DNA of 64,000 nt from contig NZ_CP099490.1 in assembly GCF_023923205.1 (NCBI RefSeq), forward strand, positions 2,914,001-2,978,000. Reading direction: 5' to 3'. Made by a program: the position numbers and the translations under genes. This document shows, piece after piece, positions 29,343 through 37,828 of the stretch. Positions within the stretch are counted from its first letter, which is position 1. The number at the start of each line of letters is the position of its first letter. The DNA comes from Ornithinimicrobium cryptoxanthini (lineage in GTDB: Bacteria > Actinomycetota > Actinomycetes > Actinomycetales > Dermatophilaceae). The notes beneath the pieces are model-generated. The model was given only the letters and a program-made list of their open reading frames with translations, was not told the DNA's origin and did not search any database.

Positions 29343-30296
29343 ATGCCGGACGACTTCGTCATCGCCCGCAACCCCGAGGAGGGCACGACGCTGCCCTACC
29401 TCCTGCGGATCCCGTGGGGGCCGGAGGGTGTGGTGCTGAAGGCCAAGGAGATGTGGCCGCGCACGGGCAAGGTCTACTGCCACCGCGCGGTCGGGTGGCC
29501 GCGTGACCCGGACATCATCGAGCAGGTGCCGGTGCGGTCCTGCGTGCGACGTGGCGCGAGCATCGACCTGGTGCTGGACCGGGGTCGGGAGAACCGCTCG
29601 CAGTTCGTGCTGACGCGGATCCGCGGAGGTCGCGAGGCGATCTTCTGGCAGACCGCGCGCATCACCAAGCAGGCCCGGCCGGCCGTGTCGATCCCGACCG
29701 CCCGCGGCTCGGGGGTGGCCGGGCTGGAGATCGTCGTGGACAGCCACGAGCGTTATGCCTGGAAGTTCGAGCACCAACAGGTCACCACCGTGCGGCGGGC
29801 GCTGCGGGCCGGGGACTACGGCGTGCTGGACGATGACCGGCTGCTGGCCTCGGTCGAGCGCAAGTCGCTGCAGGACCTCGTAGCCACGCTGACCAGCGGG
29901 AAGATGCGCTATGTGCTGGCCGACCTGGCGTCGCTGCCGTCCGCCGCGGTGGTGGTGGAGGACAGGTACTCCTCGGTCTTCAAGCTAGACCGGGTGCGTC
30001 CGGCTGTCGTCGCCGACTCCCTCGGCGAGTGTCACGCCCGCTTCCCCTCGGTGCCGATCGTGTTCTGTGAGACGCGGGCGCTGGCGCAGGAGTGGACCTA
30101 TCGCTTCCTGGCAGCCGCCCTCGTCCACCACGGCGAGGAGGCTCACGTCGCGACCGAGGCCTCCGACCTGCCGTCAGCCACTCCCGCGAGCAGCGCCGAG
30201 ATCCGGGAGTGGGCGCGGGCCCAGGGACTCACGGTCTCTGCCCGGGGTCGGATGAGTGCCGAGGTGCTGGACGCGTTCGCGCGACGGAGCCAGTGA
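29343..30296 (+). CDS. ERCC4-family nuclease with Lsr2-like C-terminal domain
   Basis: 317 residues. An ERCC4/XPF nuclease domain spans about 128-260: IVVDSHERYAWKF with D133 and E136, then RAGDYGVL and the catalytic VERKS block with E172-R173-K174, i.e. the GDXnERKX3D signature. The last 35 residues (SSAEIREWARAQGLTVSARG plus RMSAEVLDAF) match the Lsr2 C-terminal DNA-binding domain, including the RGR element that inserts in AT-rich minor grooves. Residues 1-120 are unassigned. The ATG is 6 nt after CATACT. The SNF2 helicase gene follows in the same direction after 84 bp. It probably cuts branched or AT-rich DNA; this is inference. Confidence 0.82.
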   Translation: MPDDFVIARNPEEGTTLPYLLRIPWGPEGVVLKAKEMWPRTGKVYCHRAVGWPRDPDIIEQVPVRSCVRRGASIDLVLDRGRENRSQFVLTRIRGGREAIFWQTARITKQARPAVSIPTARGSGVAGLEIVVDSHERYAWKFEHQQVTTVRRALRAGDYGVLDDDRLLASVERKSLQDLVATLTSGKMRYVLADLASLPSAAVVVEDRYSSVFKLDRVRPAVVADSLGECHARFPSVPIVFCETRALAQEWTYRFLAAALVHHGEEAHVATEASDLPSATPASSAEIREWARAQGLTVSARGRMSAEVLDAFARRSQ

Positions 30297-30380
30297 GCCG
30301 CTGGTCGTCCACAGGCCGTCCTCGCAGTGTCAGTCCGGCGTCATACCCTGTGCTGTGACCGGAGCCAGGGAGGGATGCGG

Positions 30381-33300
30381 ATGAGCCAGAACCCACGTGA
30401 CCGCACGCCCTTCGTCGCTCCCGCCTGGGTGCTCGAGCTCAGCGGTGAGGACCTGGCGGAGATCTTCGGGCCGACAACTCTCAGCCGCGGGCACACCTAC
30501 CAGCGCCAGGGGCGGGTCCACGCGCTGCGAGTCATGGACGACGAGCTGACCGCCCTCATCCAGGGCACGCACCCCTACCGGGCGGTCGTGGCCTGGGACC
30601 CGTTCGAAGATGCGCTCCCGGAAGACATCTCGACCGACTGCACCTGCCCGGTGGGCGACGCGTGCAAGCACGCGGCCGCCACGATCCTCGAGGCGCAGGC
30701 CATGGCGGCCAGACCGCCAGGACCGGCGGCAATCCCTGCGGCGGGCCAGGTCCTGCCCCTGCCCCACCGCTCAGCCCCGGCCCCCAGCTGGGAGGACCTC
30801 CTCGCGCCGGTGGTCGCCGAGGTCCAGCCGTCTCCGGCCGTCCAGACGTCGGCCGTCCCGCTGGCGCTGCACCTCGAGGCGAGCCGCAACACCACCAGGT
30901 TCGGCAGCGAGGAGCTGCGGCTGACGATGCGCCCGATGATCCGCGGAGCCTCGGGCGCCTGGATCAAGACCGGCTTCTCCTGGTCCGACCTGCAGCACCC
31001 CGACCACGGTCGCCGGAACGACCCGCGGCAGCGGAGCGCGCTCACCGCCCTGCTGCGCGCCCACCAGGCACGTGCCCCCCAGTGGCACCGGCTTGCCGAC
31101 ACGATCGGCGCCGACGCTCTCGGGCCCGCCCTGTGGCCGCTATTGCGCGACGTCGAGCAGTCCGGCGTCGCGTTGGTCACCGGCTACCAGGGCAAGGAGC
31201 GGGTGCACCTGCGGCCTTCGCCGGTGGAGTTCGTCCTCGACGTGACCCGCAGCGCCGGCGGACAGCTCCTGGTGCGCCCCGTCGTGGACCTGCCTGGTGC
31301 CGACGGGCTGGAGCTGCTCGGCACACCGGCCCACGGCCTGGTGGCCAAGGAGCGTGCCGAGCTGCACCTGGCTGCCCTGGCGCGGCCGCTCACTCCCGCC
31401 CTGACCAGGTTGCTGCACGCCCGTGAGCTGGCGGTTCCCGAGGCGGATGCGGAGCGCTTCCTCACCCACTACTACCCCGCCCTGCGCCAGCAGGCGACGC
31501 TGCGCTCCTCCGACGGCAGCGTCGAGCTCCCGGAGATCGGGCCACCACGGCTGGGGCTGGAGGTGCGCTTCCTCGACAACCACGTCACCAAGTTGACCTG
31601 GACTTTTCGGTATGCCGTGGGCCAGCAGGTCCACGCCCTCCCCCTGCTCCGGGGCACCGAGGCGCAGAGCCAGGTCGTGCGCGACCTGGTCCGCGAGGAG
31701 GAGCTGCTCGCCAGCCTCGACGTGCTCGACGGGGCGCCCGGGCTGCGTGTCTCGCTGGCGGGCAGGAGCCGGCTCGGGGTGGTCATCGACCCGGTGCTGC
31801 GTGGGTGGGCCACGGTGCAGCTCGTCCGCAACGTGCTGCCGGGCCTGCAGGAACGGGACGATGTCGACATCACGCTGATCGGTGAGCCGCTCACCTACAC
31901 CGAGGCGGACGAGGCGCCGCTGGTGGAGGTCTCGACCCAGGACCTCGACGAGGACGACCTGCCGTCGGGGGCGGACGGCATACGAGAGGTCAGTCCGGAC
32001 ACGCAGGACTGGTTCGGCCTGGGCATCAAGGTCTCCGTGGGCGGGCAGCCGGTCCCGCTGTCCACCCTGCTGACGGCGCTGGCACGCGGCGAGGAGCAGC
32101 TCCTCCTGCCGGACGGGACGTGGTTCTCCCTTGACGTGCCCGAGTTGCACGCGTTGCGCCGGATCGTGGAGGAGGCCCGAGCCCTGCAGGACGAGGACCG
32201 GGGCGAGAGCCTGCGGATCAACCGCTACCAGGCCGGGCTGTGGGAGGAGCTGGTCAGCCTCGGGGTGGTGGCCGAGCAGAGCGAGCGGTGGCAGCGCACG
32301 GTCGGTGACCTGTTGTCGCTGGATGAGCTCCCGCACCCCGAGCCGCCAGCCGGGCTGACGGCGACGCTGCGCGACTACCAGCTCGACGGCTATCAGTGGC
32401 TCTCCTTCCTGTGGGAGCACGAGCTCGGCGGGATCCTGGCCGACGACATGGGCCTGGGCAAGACGGTCCAGGTGCTGGCCGCGGCCGAGCGGGCCCGCGA
32501 GCAGGGGCTGCTGAGCCCGGGGCGGCCGCTGCTCGTCGTCGCGCCCACGAGTGTGGTCGGGGCGTGGGTGCGCGAGGCCGAGCGGTTCACACCGGGTCTG
32601 CGGGTGGTGGCGCTGACCGAGACGGTGCGGCGCAGCGCCCGCCCACTGGCCGACACGATCGCCGGGGCGCACATCGTGGTCACCTCCTATGCGCTGATGC
32701 GCATCGACGAGCAGCACCTGACACCTGTGACGTGGAGCGCGGTGGTGCTGGACGAGGCGCAGGCGGTCAAAAACCACCGCTCGCGCACTTACCAGGCGGC
32801 TCGCAACCTGCGGGCACCGGTGAAGTTCGCGGTGACCGGCACCCCGCTGGAGAACTCCCTGATGGACCTGTGGTCGCTGCTGTCGATCTCGGCGCCGGGC
32901 CTGTTCTCCTCCCCGCAGCGCTTCGGCGAGGTCTATCGCAAGCCGATCGAGTCCGGCAGCTCTCCTGAGCTGCTGGGCACTCTGCGCCGCCGGGTCCGGC
33001 CGCTGATGCTGCGCCGGACCAAGGAGGCCGTGGCCACCGACCTGCCGCCCAAGATCGAGCAGGTGCTGCCGGTCACGCTGAACAGCGCCCACCGGCGCAT
33101 CTATGACACGCACCTGCAGCGCGAGCGACAACGCATCCTCGGGCTACTGGGGGACGTCGACCGCAACCGCATCGCGATCCTCAGCGCCCTGACCAAGCTT
33201 CGGCAGCTCAGCCTCGACGTGCACCTGGTGGTGCCCGATGCCCCGGCGTCAGTGCGCCCCAGCAAGGTCGACGTCCTCATCGAGCAGCTCGTGGAGGTCG

Positions 33301-33764
33301 CTGCCGAGGGGCACCGCTGCCTGGTGTTCAGCCAGTTCACCCGCTTCCTGAAGGTCGTCCGCGAGCGCCTGGCCGCCGAGGGGATCGGCCACGTCTATCT
33401 GGACGGCCGCACCCGGGACCGTCCGCGCCGGGTGGCGGAGTTCACCGACGGTGACGACCCGGTGTTCCTGATCAGTCTCAAGGCCGGCGGCTCCGGGCTG
33501 ACCCTGACCGAGGCCGACTACGTCTTCGTCCTCGACCCGTGGTGGAACCCGGCGGTGGAGGCCCAGGCCGTGGACCGCACGCACCGCATCGGTCAGGACC
33601 GCACGGTCATGGTCTATCGCTTGGTCGCCGAGGACACCATCGAGGAGAAGGTCGTCGCCCTCCAGGAGAGGAAGCGCGACCTGTTCGCCAAGGTCGTTGA
33701 CGAGGGCGGGCTGATGGGCGCCCCGCTGTCAGCCGATGACATCCGGGGACTCCTCGAAGGCTGA
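30381..33764 (+). CDS. SWIM zinc-finger SNF2-family helicase
   Basis: 1127 residues. An N-terminal SWIM zinc finger CTCPVGDACKH has ligands C87, C89, C95 and H97. A long middle region (about 150-640) precedes the Swi2/Snf2 ATPase: Walker A DDMGLGKT with K694, DEAQ at 791-794, VTGTPLENS, LRQLSLD, VFSQFTRFL, LISLKAGGSGLTLT and the motif VI block QAVDRTHRIGQ. This is an ATP-driven DNA translocase, probably in repair or transcription recycling. The ATG at 30381 is preceded by GGGAGGG at about 6 nt; an ATG at 30375 is the alternative. Encoded just after the ERCC4-Lsr2 nuclease. Confidence 0.92.
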   Translation: MSQNPRDRTPFVAPAWVLELSGEDLAEIFGPTTLSRGHTYQRQGRVHALRVMDDELTALIQGTHPYRAVVAWDPFEDALPEDISTDCTCPVGDACKHAAATILEAQAMAARPPGPAAIPAAGQVLPLPHRSAPAPSWEDLLAPVVAEVQPSPAVQTSAVPLALHLEASRNTTRFGSEELRLTMRPMIRGASGAWIKTGFSWSDLQHPDHGRRNDPRQRSALTALLRAHQARAPQWHRLADTIGADALGPALWPLLRDVEQSGVALVTGYQGKERVHLRPSPVEFVLDVTRSAGGQLLVRPVVDLPGADGLELLGTPAHGLVAKERAELHLAALARPLTPALTRLLHARELAVPEADAERFLTHYYPALRQQATLRSSDGSVELPEIGPPRLGLEVRFLDNHVTKLTWTFRYAVGQQVHALPLLRGTEAQSQVVRDLVREEELLASLDVLDGAPGLRVSLAGRSRLGVVIDPVLRGWATVQLVRNVLPGLQERDDVDITLIGEPLTYTEADEAPLVEVSTQDLDEDDLPSGADGIREVSPDTQDWFGLGIKVSVGGQPVPLSTLLTALARGEEQLLLPDGTWFSLDVPELHALRRIVEEARALQDEDRGESLRINRYQAGLWEELVSLGVVAEQSERWQRTVGDLLSLDELPHPEPPAGLTATLRDYQLDGYQWLSFLWEHELGGILADDMGLGKTVQVLAAAERAREQGLLSPGRPLLVVAPTSVVGAWVREAERFTPGLRVVALTETVRRSARPLADTIAGAHIVVTSYALMRIDEQHLTPVTWSAVVLDEAQAVKNHRSRTYQAARNLRAPVKFAVTGTPLENSLMDLWSLLSISAPGLFSSPQRFGEVYRKPIESGSSPELLGTLRRRVRPLMLRRTKEAVATDLPPKIEQVLPVTLNSAHRRIYDTHLQRERQRILGLLGDVDRNRIAILSALTKLRQLSLDVHLVVPDAPASVRPSKVDVLIEQLVEVAAEGHRCLVFSQFTRFLKVVRERLAAEGIGHVYLDGRTRDRPRRVAEFTDGDDPVFLISLKAGGSGLTLTEADYVFVLDPWWNPAVEAQAVDRTHRIGQDRTVMVYRLVAEDTIEEKVVALQERKRDLFAKVVDEGGLMGAPLSADDIRGLLEG

Positions 33765-33790
33765 TACACATGAAGGTGCATGATGGTGTA
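33765..33790. promoter_or_regulatory. candidate VapB operator
   Basis: TACAC (33765-33769) and GTGTA (33786-33790) are inverted. Between them lies a near-perfect tandem repeat, CATGAAGGTG and CATGATGGTG. It sits between the helicase stop and the vapB GTG, where VapBC complexes normally bind to repress their own operon. Confidence 0.4.
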
Positions 33791-34000
33791 GTGACCAGGA
33801 CGAACATCGATCTGGACGACGAGCTCGTGGCGGCGGTGATGGCCCGTTATCGGTTGGAGTCCAAGCGCTCGGCGGTCGACTTCGCCCTGCGGCAGCTCGT
33901 GCGGGAGCCGCTGTCGCTCGAGGAGATCCTCGCAATGCGCGGCAGTGGCATCGAGGTGGACAACGAGGAGATCGAGGGCGACTGGACGGCTGACGAGTGA
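33791..34000 (+). CDS. vapB: VapB-type antitoxin
   Basis: 69 residues from the GTG at 33791, which gives the family N-terminus TRTNIDLDDELV; an ATG at 33770 would add seven residues encoded within the presumed operator. This short N-terminal DNA-binding segment (TNIDLDDELVAAVMARYRL, then SKRSAVDFALRQLV) is typical of VapB proteins paired with PIN toxins. The acidic C-terminus (VDNEEIEGDWTADE) should wrap the toxin. Its stop overlaps the vapC GTG by 3 bases (GTGA). Confidence 0.88.
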   Translation: MTRTNIDLDDELVAAVMARYRLESKRSAVDFALRQLVREPLSLEEILAMRGSGIEVDNEEIEGDWTADE

Positions 34001-34401
34001 TCGTCGACACCTCGGTCTGGATCGAGTTCCTGAGGCCAGGTCGATCATCCGCCGGTGACCATCTCGAGTCGCTGATCAGACGTCGCGAGCGCCTTGTCGT
34101 CCCTGAGACCGTGCTGATGGAGCTTCTCAGCAGCACCACCGACGAGACTGCCGCCGCCCGCCAGCGCCGGATGCTTGAGTCCTTCGAGATCGCACCGCTC
34201 GAACCGGTCGTCGACTCCCTGGCCGCTGCGCGTCTGCAGCGACAGTGCCGTCGCAGCGGCGAGGCAGTGCGCAACCTTGGCGACTGCTTGATCGCCGCCG
34301 TGGCACTGCGGCTAGCGATCCCCGTGCTGCACCGCGACCGAGATTTCGAGGCGCTCAGGACTCACTGCGGCGTGGAGACAGTCTCCCTGCTCCCGGCCTG
34401 A
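33997..34401 (+). CDS. vapC: VapC-type PIN-domain toxin
   Basis: 134-residue PIN-domain ribonuclease. Metal-binding acids are visible: D4 in MIVDTSVWIEF, E42 in ETVLMEL, D96 in LGDCLIAAVAL and D114/D116 in LHRDRDFEAL, all four positions expected for an active enzyme. It starts with GTG overlapping the vapB stop, so toxin synthesis depends on antitoxin translation. Ends 12 bp before the convergent acyl-CoA dehydrogenase gene. Confidence 0.92.
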   Translation: MIVDTSVWIEFLRPGRSSAGDHLESLIRRRERLVVPETVLMELLSSTTDETAAARQRRMLESFEIAPLEPVVDSLAAARLQRQCRRSGEAVRNLGDCLIAAVALRLAIPVLHRDRDFEALRTHCGVETVSLLPA

Positions 34402-34412
34402 CCTGATCGCGG

Positions 34413-35594
34413 TCAGCGGAAGGCGGCCTGACCGGTCAGCGCCTGGCCAATCACCAACTGGTGGATCTCGGAGGTGCCCTCATAGGTGAGGACCGACTCC
34501 AGGTTGTTGGCGTGCCGCAGGACGGGGTGCTCCAGGGTGATCCCGGCGGCTCCGAGGATGGTGCGCGTCTCGCGGGCGATCGCGATGGCCTCGCGGACGT
34601 TGTTGAGCTTGCCCAGGCTCACCTGGTCGGAGGTCAGCGTGCCCTCGTCCTTGAGCCGCCCCAGGTGCAGGGCCAGCAGCATGCCCTTGCCGAGCTCGAG
34701 GGTCATGTCCGCCAGCTTGGCCTGGGTGAGCTGGTAGGCCGCCAGCGGCTTGTCGAAGATCTGGCGCTCCCCGGCATACCGGATTGCGGTCTCGAGGCAG
34801 TCGCGGGCCGCGCCCAGGGAACCGAAGATGATGCCGAAGCGTGCCTCGGTGAGGCAGGACAGCGGGCCGGACAGGCCCTTGGCGTCCGGCAGCATCGCCG
34901 AGGCGGGCAGCCGGACGTTGTCCAGGACGAGCTCGCTGGTGACCGACGCGCGCAGGGACAGCTTCTTGGTGATCTCGGGGGCGGAGAAGCCCGGTGTGTC
35001 GGTGGGGACGACGAAGCCGCGGACGCCCTCCTCGGTCTGCGCCCACACCACGGCCACGTCGGCTACCGAGCCGTTGGTGATCCACATCTTGGTGCCGGTC
35101 AGCACCCAGTCCTCGCCCGAGCGGGTGGCGCGGGTGCGCATCCCTGCCGGGTTGGACCCGAAGTCCGGCTCGGTGAGGCCGAAGCACCCGATGGCCTCAC
35201 CGGCGGCCATCCGCGGCAGCCACTCCTGCTTCTGCTCCTCCGAGCCGTGCTGCCAGATCGCGAACATCGCCAGCGAGCCCTGCACGCTGACCAGGGACCG
35301 CAGGCCGGAGTCACCCGCCTCCAGCTCCAGACAGGCCAGGCCGTATGCCGTGGCATTGGTCCCGGCGCAGCCGTATCCCTCGAGGTGCATCCCTAGCAGT
35401 CCGAGCTTGCCGAGCTCGGGGGCGAGCTCACGCACCGGCACGGTCCCGGCCTCATACCAGTCGGCGATCTCCGGCCGGATGCGGTCGTCGACGAAGCGGC
35501 GCACGGTGTCGCGGATCGCGCGGTCCTCATCGGAGATGAGGAGATCGGTGCCGAACAGGGCGAGCGGGTGCGTGGGGGGCTTGGGCTGGGCCAT
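34413..35594 (-). CDS. acyl-CoA dehydrogenase, glutaryl-CoA dehydrogenase-like
   Basis: FAD-dependent oxidation of an acyl-CoA. 393 residues, normal length. FAD/substrate segments GCFGLTEPDFGSNPAGM and WITNGSVADVAVVWAQT; catalytic Glu in LTYEGTSEIHQLVIGQALTG. The stretch GDSGLRSLVSVQGSL carries the Arg in the position that binds the glutaryl carboxylate in glutaryl-CoA dehydrogenases, so oxidative decarboxylation of glutaryl-CoA is the likely reaction. GGGAGAA lies 6 nt before the ATG. It stands alone, convergent with vapC. Confidence 0.88.
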   Translation of the reverse strand: MAQPKPPTHPLALFGTDLLISDEDRAIRDTVRRFVDDRIRPEIADWYEAGTVPVRELAPELGKLGLLGMHLEGYGCAGTNATAYGLACLELEAGDSGLRSLVSVQGSLAMFAIWQHGSEEQKQEWLPRMAAGEAIGCFGLTEPDFGSNPAGMRTRATRSGEDWVLTGTKMWITNGSVADVAVVWAQTEEGVRGFVVPTDTPGFSAPEITKKLSLRASVTSELVLDNVRLPASAMLPDAKGLSGPLSCLTEARFGIIFGSLGAARDCLETAIRYAGERQIFDKPLAAYQLTQAKLADMTLELGKGMLLALHLGRLKDEGTLTSDQVSLGKLNNVREAIAIARETRTILGAAGITLEHPVLRHANNLESVLTYEGTSEIHQLVIGQALTGQAAFR

Positions 35595-35684
35595 GGCGGG
35601 TTCTCCCTCGGGACTCGAACGAACCTAACAGCCCCGTCGCTGCACTCGCACTACGCCACCAGCCCCAACCCGCAGTCCCGCGAC

Positions 35685-36812
35685 CTAGGCAGACGGCCTG
35701 ACTGGGTGCGGGTAGTCCGCCTCGCGGTCCTGGAACGTCAGGATGTTGGGGTTGCGGATCACGCCGTCCTGGATCTCGATGGCGCGGTCGATGGTCGGCT
35801 CGGCAGCCCAGGCCTGCGGGCCGGACAGCACCGTGCGCAGGTGCGGCAGCAGCGCCTCGCTGTTGACCCACGTCGCCGAGTCCCAGAAGTAGGACGGCGT
35901 GTGGTCGACGGCGTAGTAGGTGATGTTGTCGCCCACCACGAAGGTCGGGTCCTCAAACGACGTCGGCCGGGCCCAGCTGAACCCCATGCCCTCATCGCAC
36001 GACACGTCGACGATGAGGCTGCCCGGCCGGAAGGCGCTGAGCTCCTCCTCGCGCAGGAACGTCCAGGGCGCCTCCGTGTCCTGCAGGACGCAGTTGACGA
36101 CGATGTCGTTGTCCGCCAGATAGCTCGAGAGCGGGACCCGGCCGTCGTTGGTCACGACCCGCGTCTGCGAAGGGTCGTCGTCATCGTGGTCGAGGTGCAC
36201 GATCTGCACCGAGTGGATCGGTGAGGCGACGGCGGCGACCTTGCGGGCCGTGAGCACCCGGACGTCGTCGATGCCCTGCGCGCTCAGCGCCGTCACCGCC
36301 CCGCGGGCCGTGGCGCCGAAGCCGATGACGACGGCGCGCAGCTTGCGGCCGTAGGTGCCGGTCCGGCCCAGCAGGGCAAGCGCGTGCAGGACCGAGCTGT
36401 AGCCGGCCAGCTCGTTGTTGAGGTGGAACACGTGCAGCAGGAAGCTGCCGTCCCGGGCCCAGTGGTTCATCGCCTCGAAGGCGATCAGCGTCAGCCGGCG
36501 GTCGATCGCCTCCTGGGTGAGGACGGGGTCCTGCACGCAGTGCGGCCATCCCCAGACGATCTGCCCGTCGCGCAGCTCCGCCAGGTCCTCGGCCTGCACC
36601 TTGGGCAGCAGGATCACGTCGCACTCGACGATCAGTCGGGCCCGGGTGCGGACCCCGCCGAGGGCGCCGGCCAGCGTCTCGTCTGAGACACCGAACGGCA
36701 GGCCGTAGCCCTCCTCGACGAAGATCTGGGAGCGCAGCTCCGGGTCGATGGAGTCGACGTGCTCGGGGTGGATCGGGAGTCGGTGCTCGTTCTCCTTGCG
36801 GGAGCGAGCCAT
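35685..36812 (-). CDS. AlaDH/PNT-family enzyme, N5-(carboxyethyl)ornithine synthase-like
   Basis: 375 residues. The N-terminal substrate domain starts MARSRKENEHRLPIHPEH, like alanine dehydrogenase and lysine-ketoglutarate reductases. The Rossmann domain has VVIGFGATARGAVTAL in the middle. Overall pattern fits proteins annotated N5-(carboxyethyl)ornithine synthase, an NADPH opine-type dehydrogenase; saccharopine-pathway or alanine dehydrogenase-like activity remains possible. The start is the ATG at 36812; an ATG at 36857 would overlap the small gene upstream by 17 bp. Transcribed downstream of that small gene. Confidence 0.7.
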   Translation of the reverse strand: MARSRKENEHRLPIHPEHVDSIDPELRSQIFVEEGYGLPFGVSDETLAGALGGVRTRARLIVECDVILLPKVQAEDLAELRDGQIVWGWPHCVQDPVLTQEAIDRRLTLIAFEAMNHWARDGSFLLHVFHLNNELAGYSSVLHALALLGRTGTYGRKLRAVVIGFGATARGAVTALSAQGIDDVRVLTARKVAAVASPIHSVQIVHLDHDDDDPSQTRVVTNDGRVPLSSYLADNDIVVNCVLQDTEAPWTFLREEELSAFRPGSLIVDVSCDEGMGFSWARPTSFEDPTFVVGDNITYYAVDHTPSYFWDSATWVNSEALLPHLRTVLSGPQAWAAEPTIDRAIEIQDGVIRNPNILTFQDREADYPHPVRPSA

Positions 36813-36840
36813 CACTCCGAGGGTCAACAGGGGACTGGCG

Positions 36841-36975
36841 TCAGCGCTTCTTGCCATGCAGCGCAGTCTCGATCCCTGTCGACTCTGCTTCCTTGGCCCT
36901 CTTGTCGGCCCGCTTCTCCTTGATGGACTTGCCGGACTTCTTGGTGAGCGAGTTGCGTGGTGACTTGTCGGACAT
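36841..36975 (-). CDS. 44-residue Lys-rich small protein
   Basis: A short gene of 44 codons. The product begins MSDKSPRNSLTKKSGKSIKE, has RADKRAKEAE in the middle and ends ALHGKKR. Fourteen of 44 residues are Lys or Arg. Short proteins with this KKSGKSIKEKR pattern are common in actinobacteria, with no known role; nucleic-acid binding is plausible from charge alone. It lies 28 bp upstream of the AlaDH/PNT-family gene. Its conservation pattern, not its length, supports it. Confidence 0.7.
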   Translation of the reverse strand: MSDKSPRNSLTKKSGKSIKEKRADKRAKEAESTGIETALHGKKR

Positions 36976-36995
36976 ATTCAGCCCCTTGATGGGGA

Positions 36996-37008
36996 GACCC
37001 GAAGGGTC
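36996..37008. terminator. short hairpin after the ABC operon
   Basis: GACCC-GAA-GGGTC, 5-bp arms with a 3-nt loop, partly extended by flanking GGGA/CCC. It lies 40 bp after the stop of the last ABC gene and before the 44-residue gene. The stem is short, so this is tentative. Confidence 0.3.
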
Positions 37009-37048
37009 CCGCTGACCTCACCATACGCCCAGACAGGCGAACGACCCC

Positions 37049-37819
37049 TCAGCGCGCGAGCCCGACCCGTTCGCCGGTGGCCAGCCACTGGCTGAGCTCG
37101 GTCTGGCGCTGGTCGAGGTCGGTGCCGTCGTGCCGTCCCTGGCGGCGGTCGCCGACGATCTGCCCGTCGACCATGTAGAGCACCCGGTCGGTGCGGGCCG
37201 CCACCCGCGGGTCGTGGGTGACCAGCATGAGCGTCATGCCGTCGGCGTTGAGCTCGGCGAGGATGTCCATGATCTCGGTGGCAGCGGTGGAGTCGAGCGC
37301 GCCGGTCGGTTCGTCTCCGAACAGAATGGTCGGGGCGTTGATCAGCGCGCGGCAGATGCCGATGCGCTGCAGCTGTCCGCCGGACGCCTCGGAGACGTCC
37401 CGGTCCGCCAGCTCGGCGACCCCGGTGCGCTCCATCAGCTGCAGCGCCCGCTCGTTGAGCTCGTCGCGGGGTGCGAGCCCGGCCAGGTAGGCCGGCAGCA
37501 CCACGTTGTCGAGCAGGCACAGATTCTTGAGCAGGTGGACGTGCTGGAAGATGAACCCCATGCTGGTCAGCCGCAGCCGCGCGAGCTGCTTCTGGTTCAT
37601 CCCCGTCAGGTCCTGCCCTTCGAAGCTCACGGTCCCGGCGCTGATCGTGTCCATGCCGCTGATGGTGTAGAGCAGCGTGGACTTGCCCGACCCGGACGGG
37701 CCCATCACGGAGAGGAACTCGCCGTGGTCGACCTGCAGGTCGATGCCGTGCAGGACGGTATGCCGGTCGAAGGACTTGGTCAGTCCGGTCGCCTGGAGGA
37801 GGGGGATCTGCGTGGTCAT
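37049..37819 (-). CDS. ABC transporter ATPase (MacB/LolD type), cassette 1
   Basis: 256 residues from the ATG at 37819, with AGGTGA 5 nt upstream; a GTG at 37828, immediately after the permease stop, is the alternative. Walker A GPSGSGKST, Q-loop FIFQHVHLL, signature EASGGQLQRIGICRAL (the usual LSGGQ is ASGGQ here), Walker B ILFGDEPTGALD and the H-loop in THDPR. This subfamily powers FtsX-type permeases that extract or expel lipids, peptides or antibiotics. It is last in the leftward five-gene operon. Confidence 0.92.
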   Translation of the reverse strand: MTTQIPLLQATGLTKSFDRHTVLHGIDLQVDHGEFLSVMGPSGSGKSTLLYTISGMDTISAGTVSFEGQDLTGMNQKQLARLRLTSMGFIFQHVHLLKNLCLLDNVVLPAYLAGLAPRDELNERALQLMERTGVAELADRDVSEASGGQLQRIGICRALINAPTILFGDEPTGALDSTAATEIMDILAELNADGMTLMLVTHDPRVAARTDRVLYMVDGQIVGDRRQGRHDGTDLDQRQTELSQWLATGERVGLAR

Positions 37820-37828
37820 CGCGGTCAC

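Noticed and set aside
35595..35684. tRNA-like sequence between the acyl-CoA dehydrogenase and AlaDH/PNT genes
   Set aside because: Contains GGACTCGAAC, similar to a T-arm, but no acceptor stem, anticodon arm or D-arm can be folded around it.
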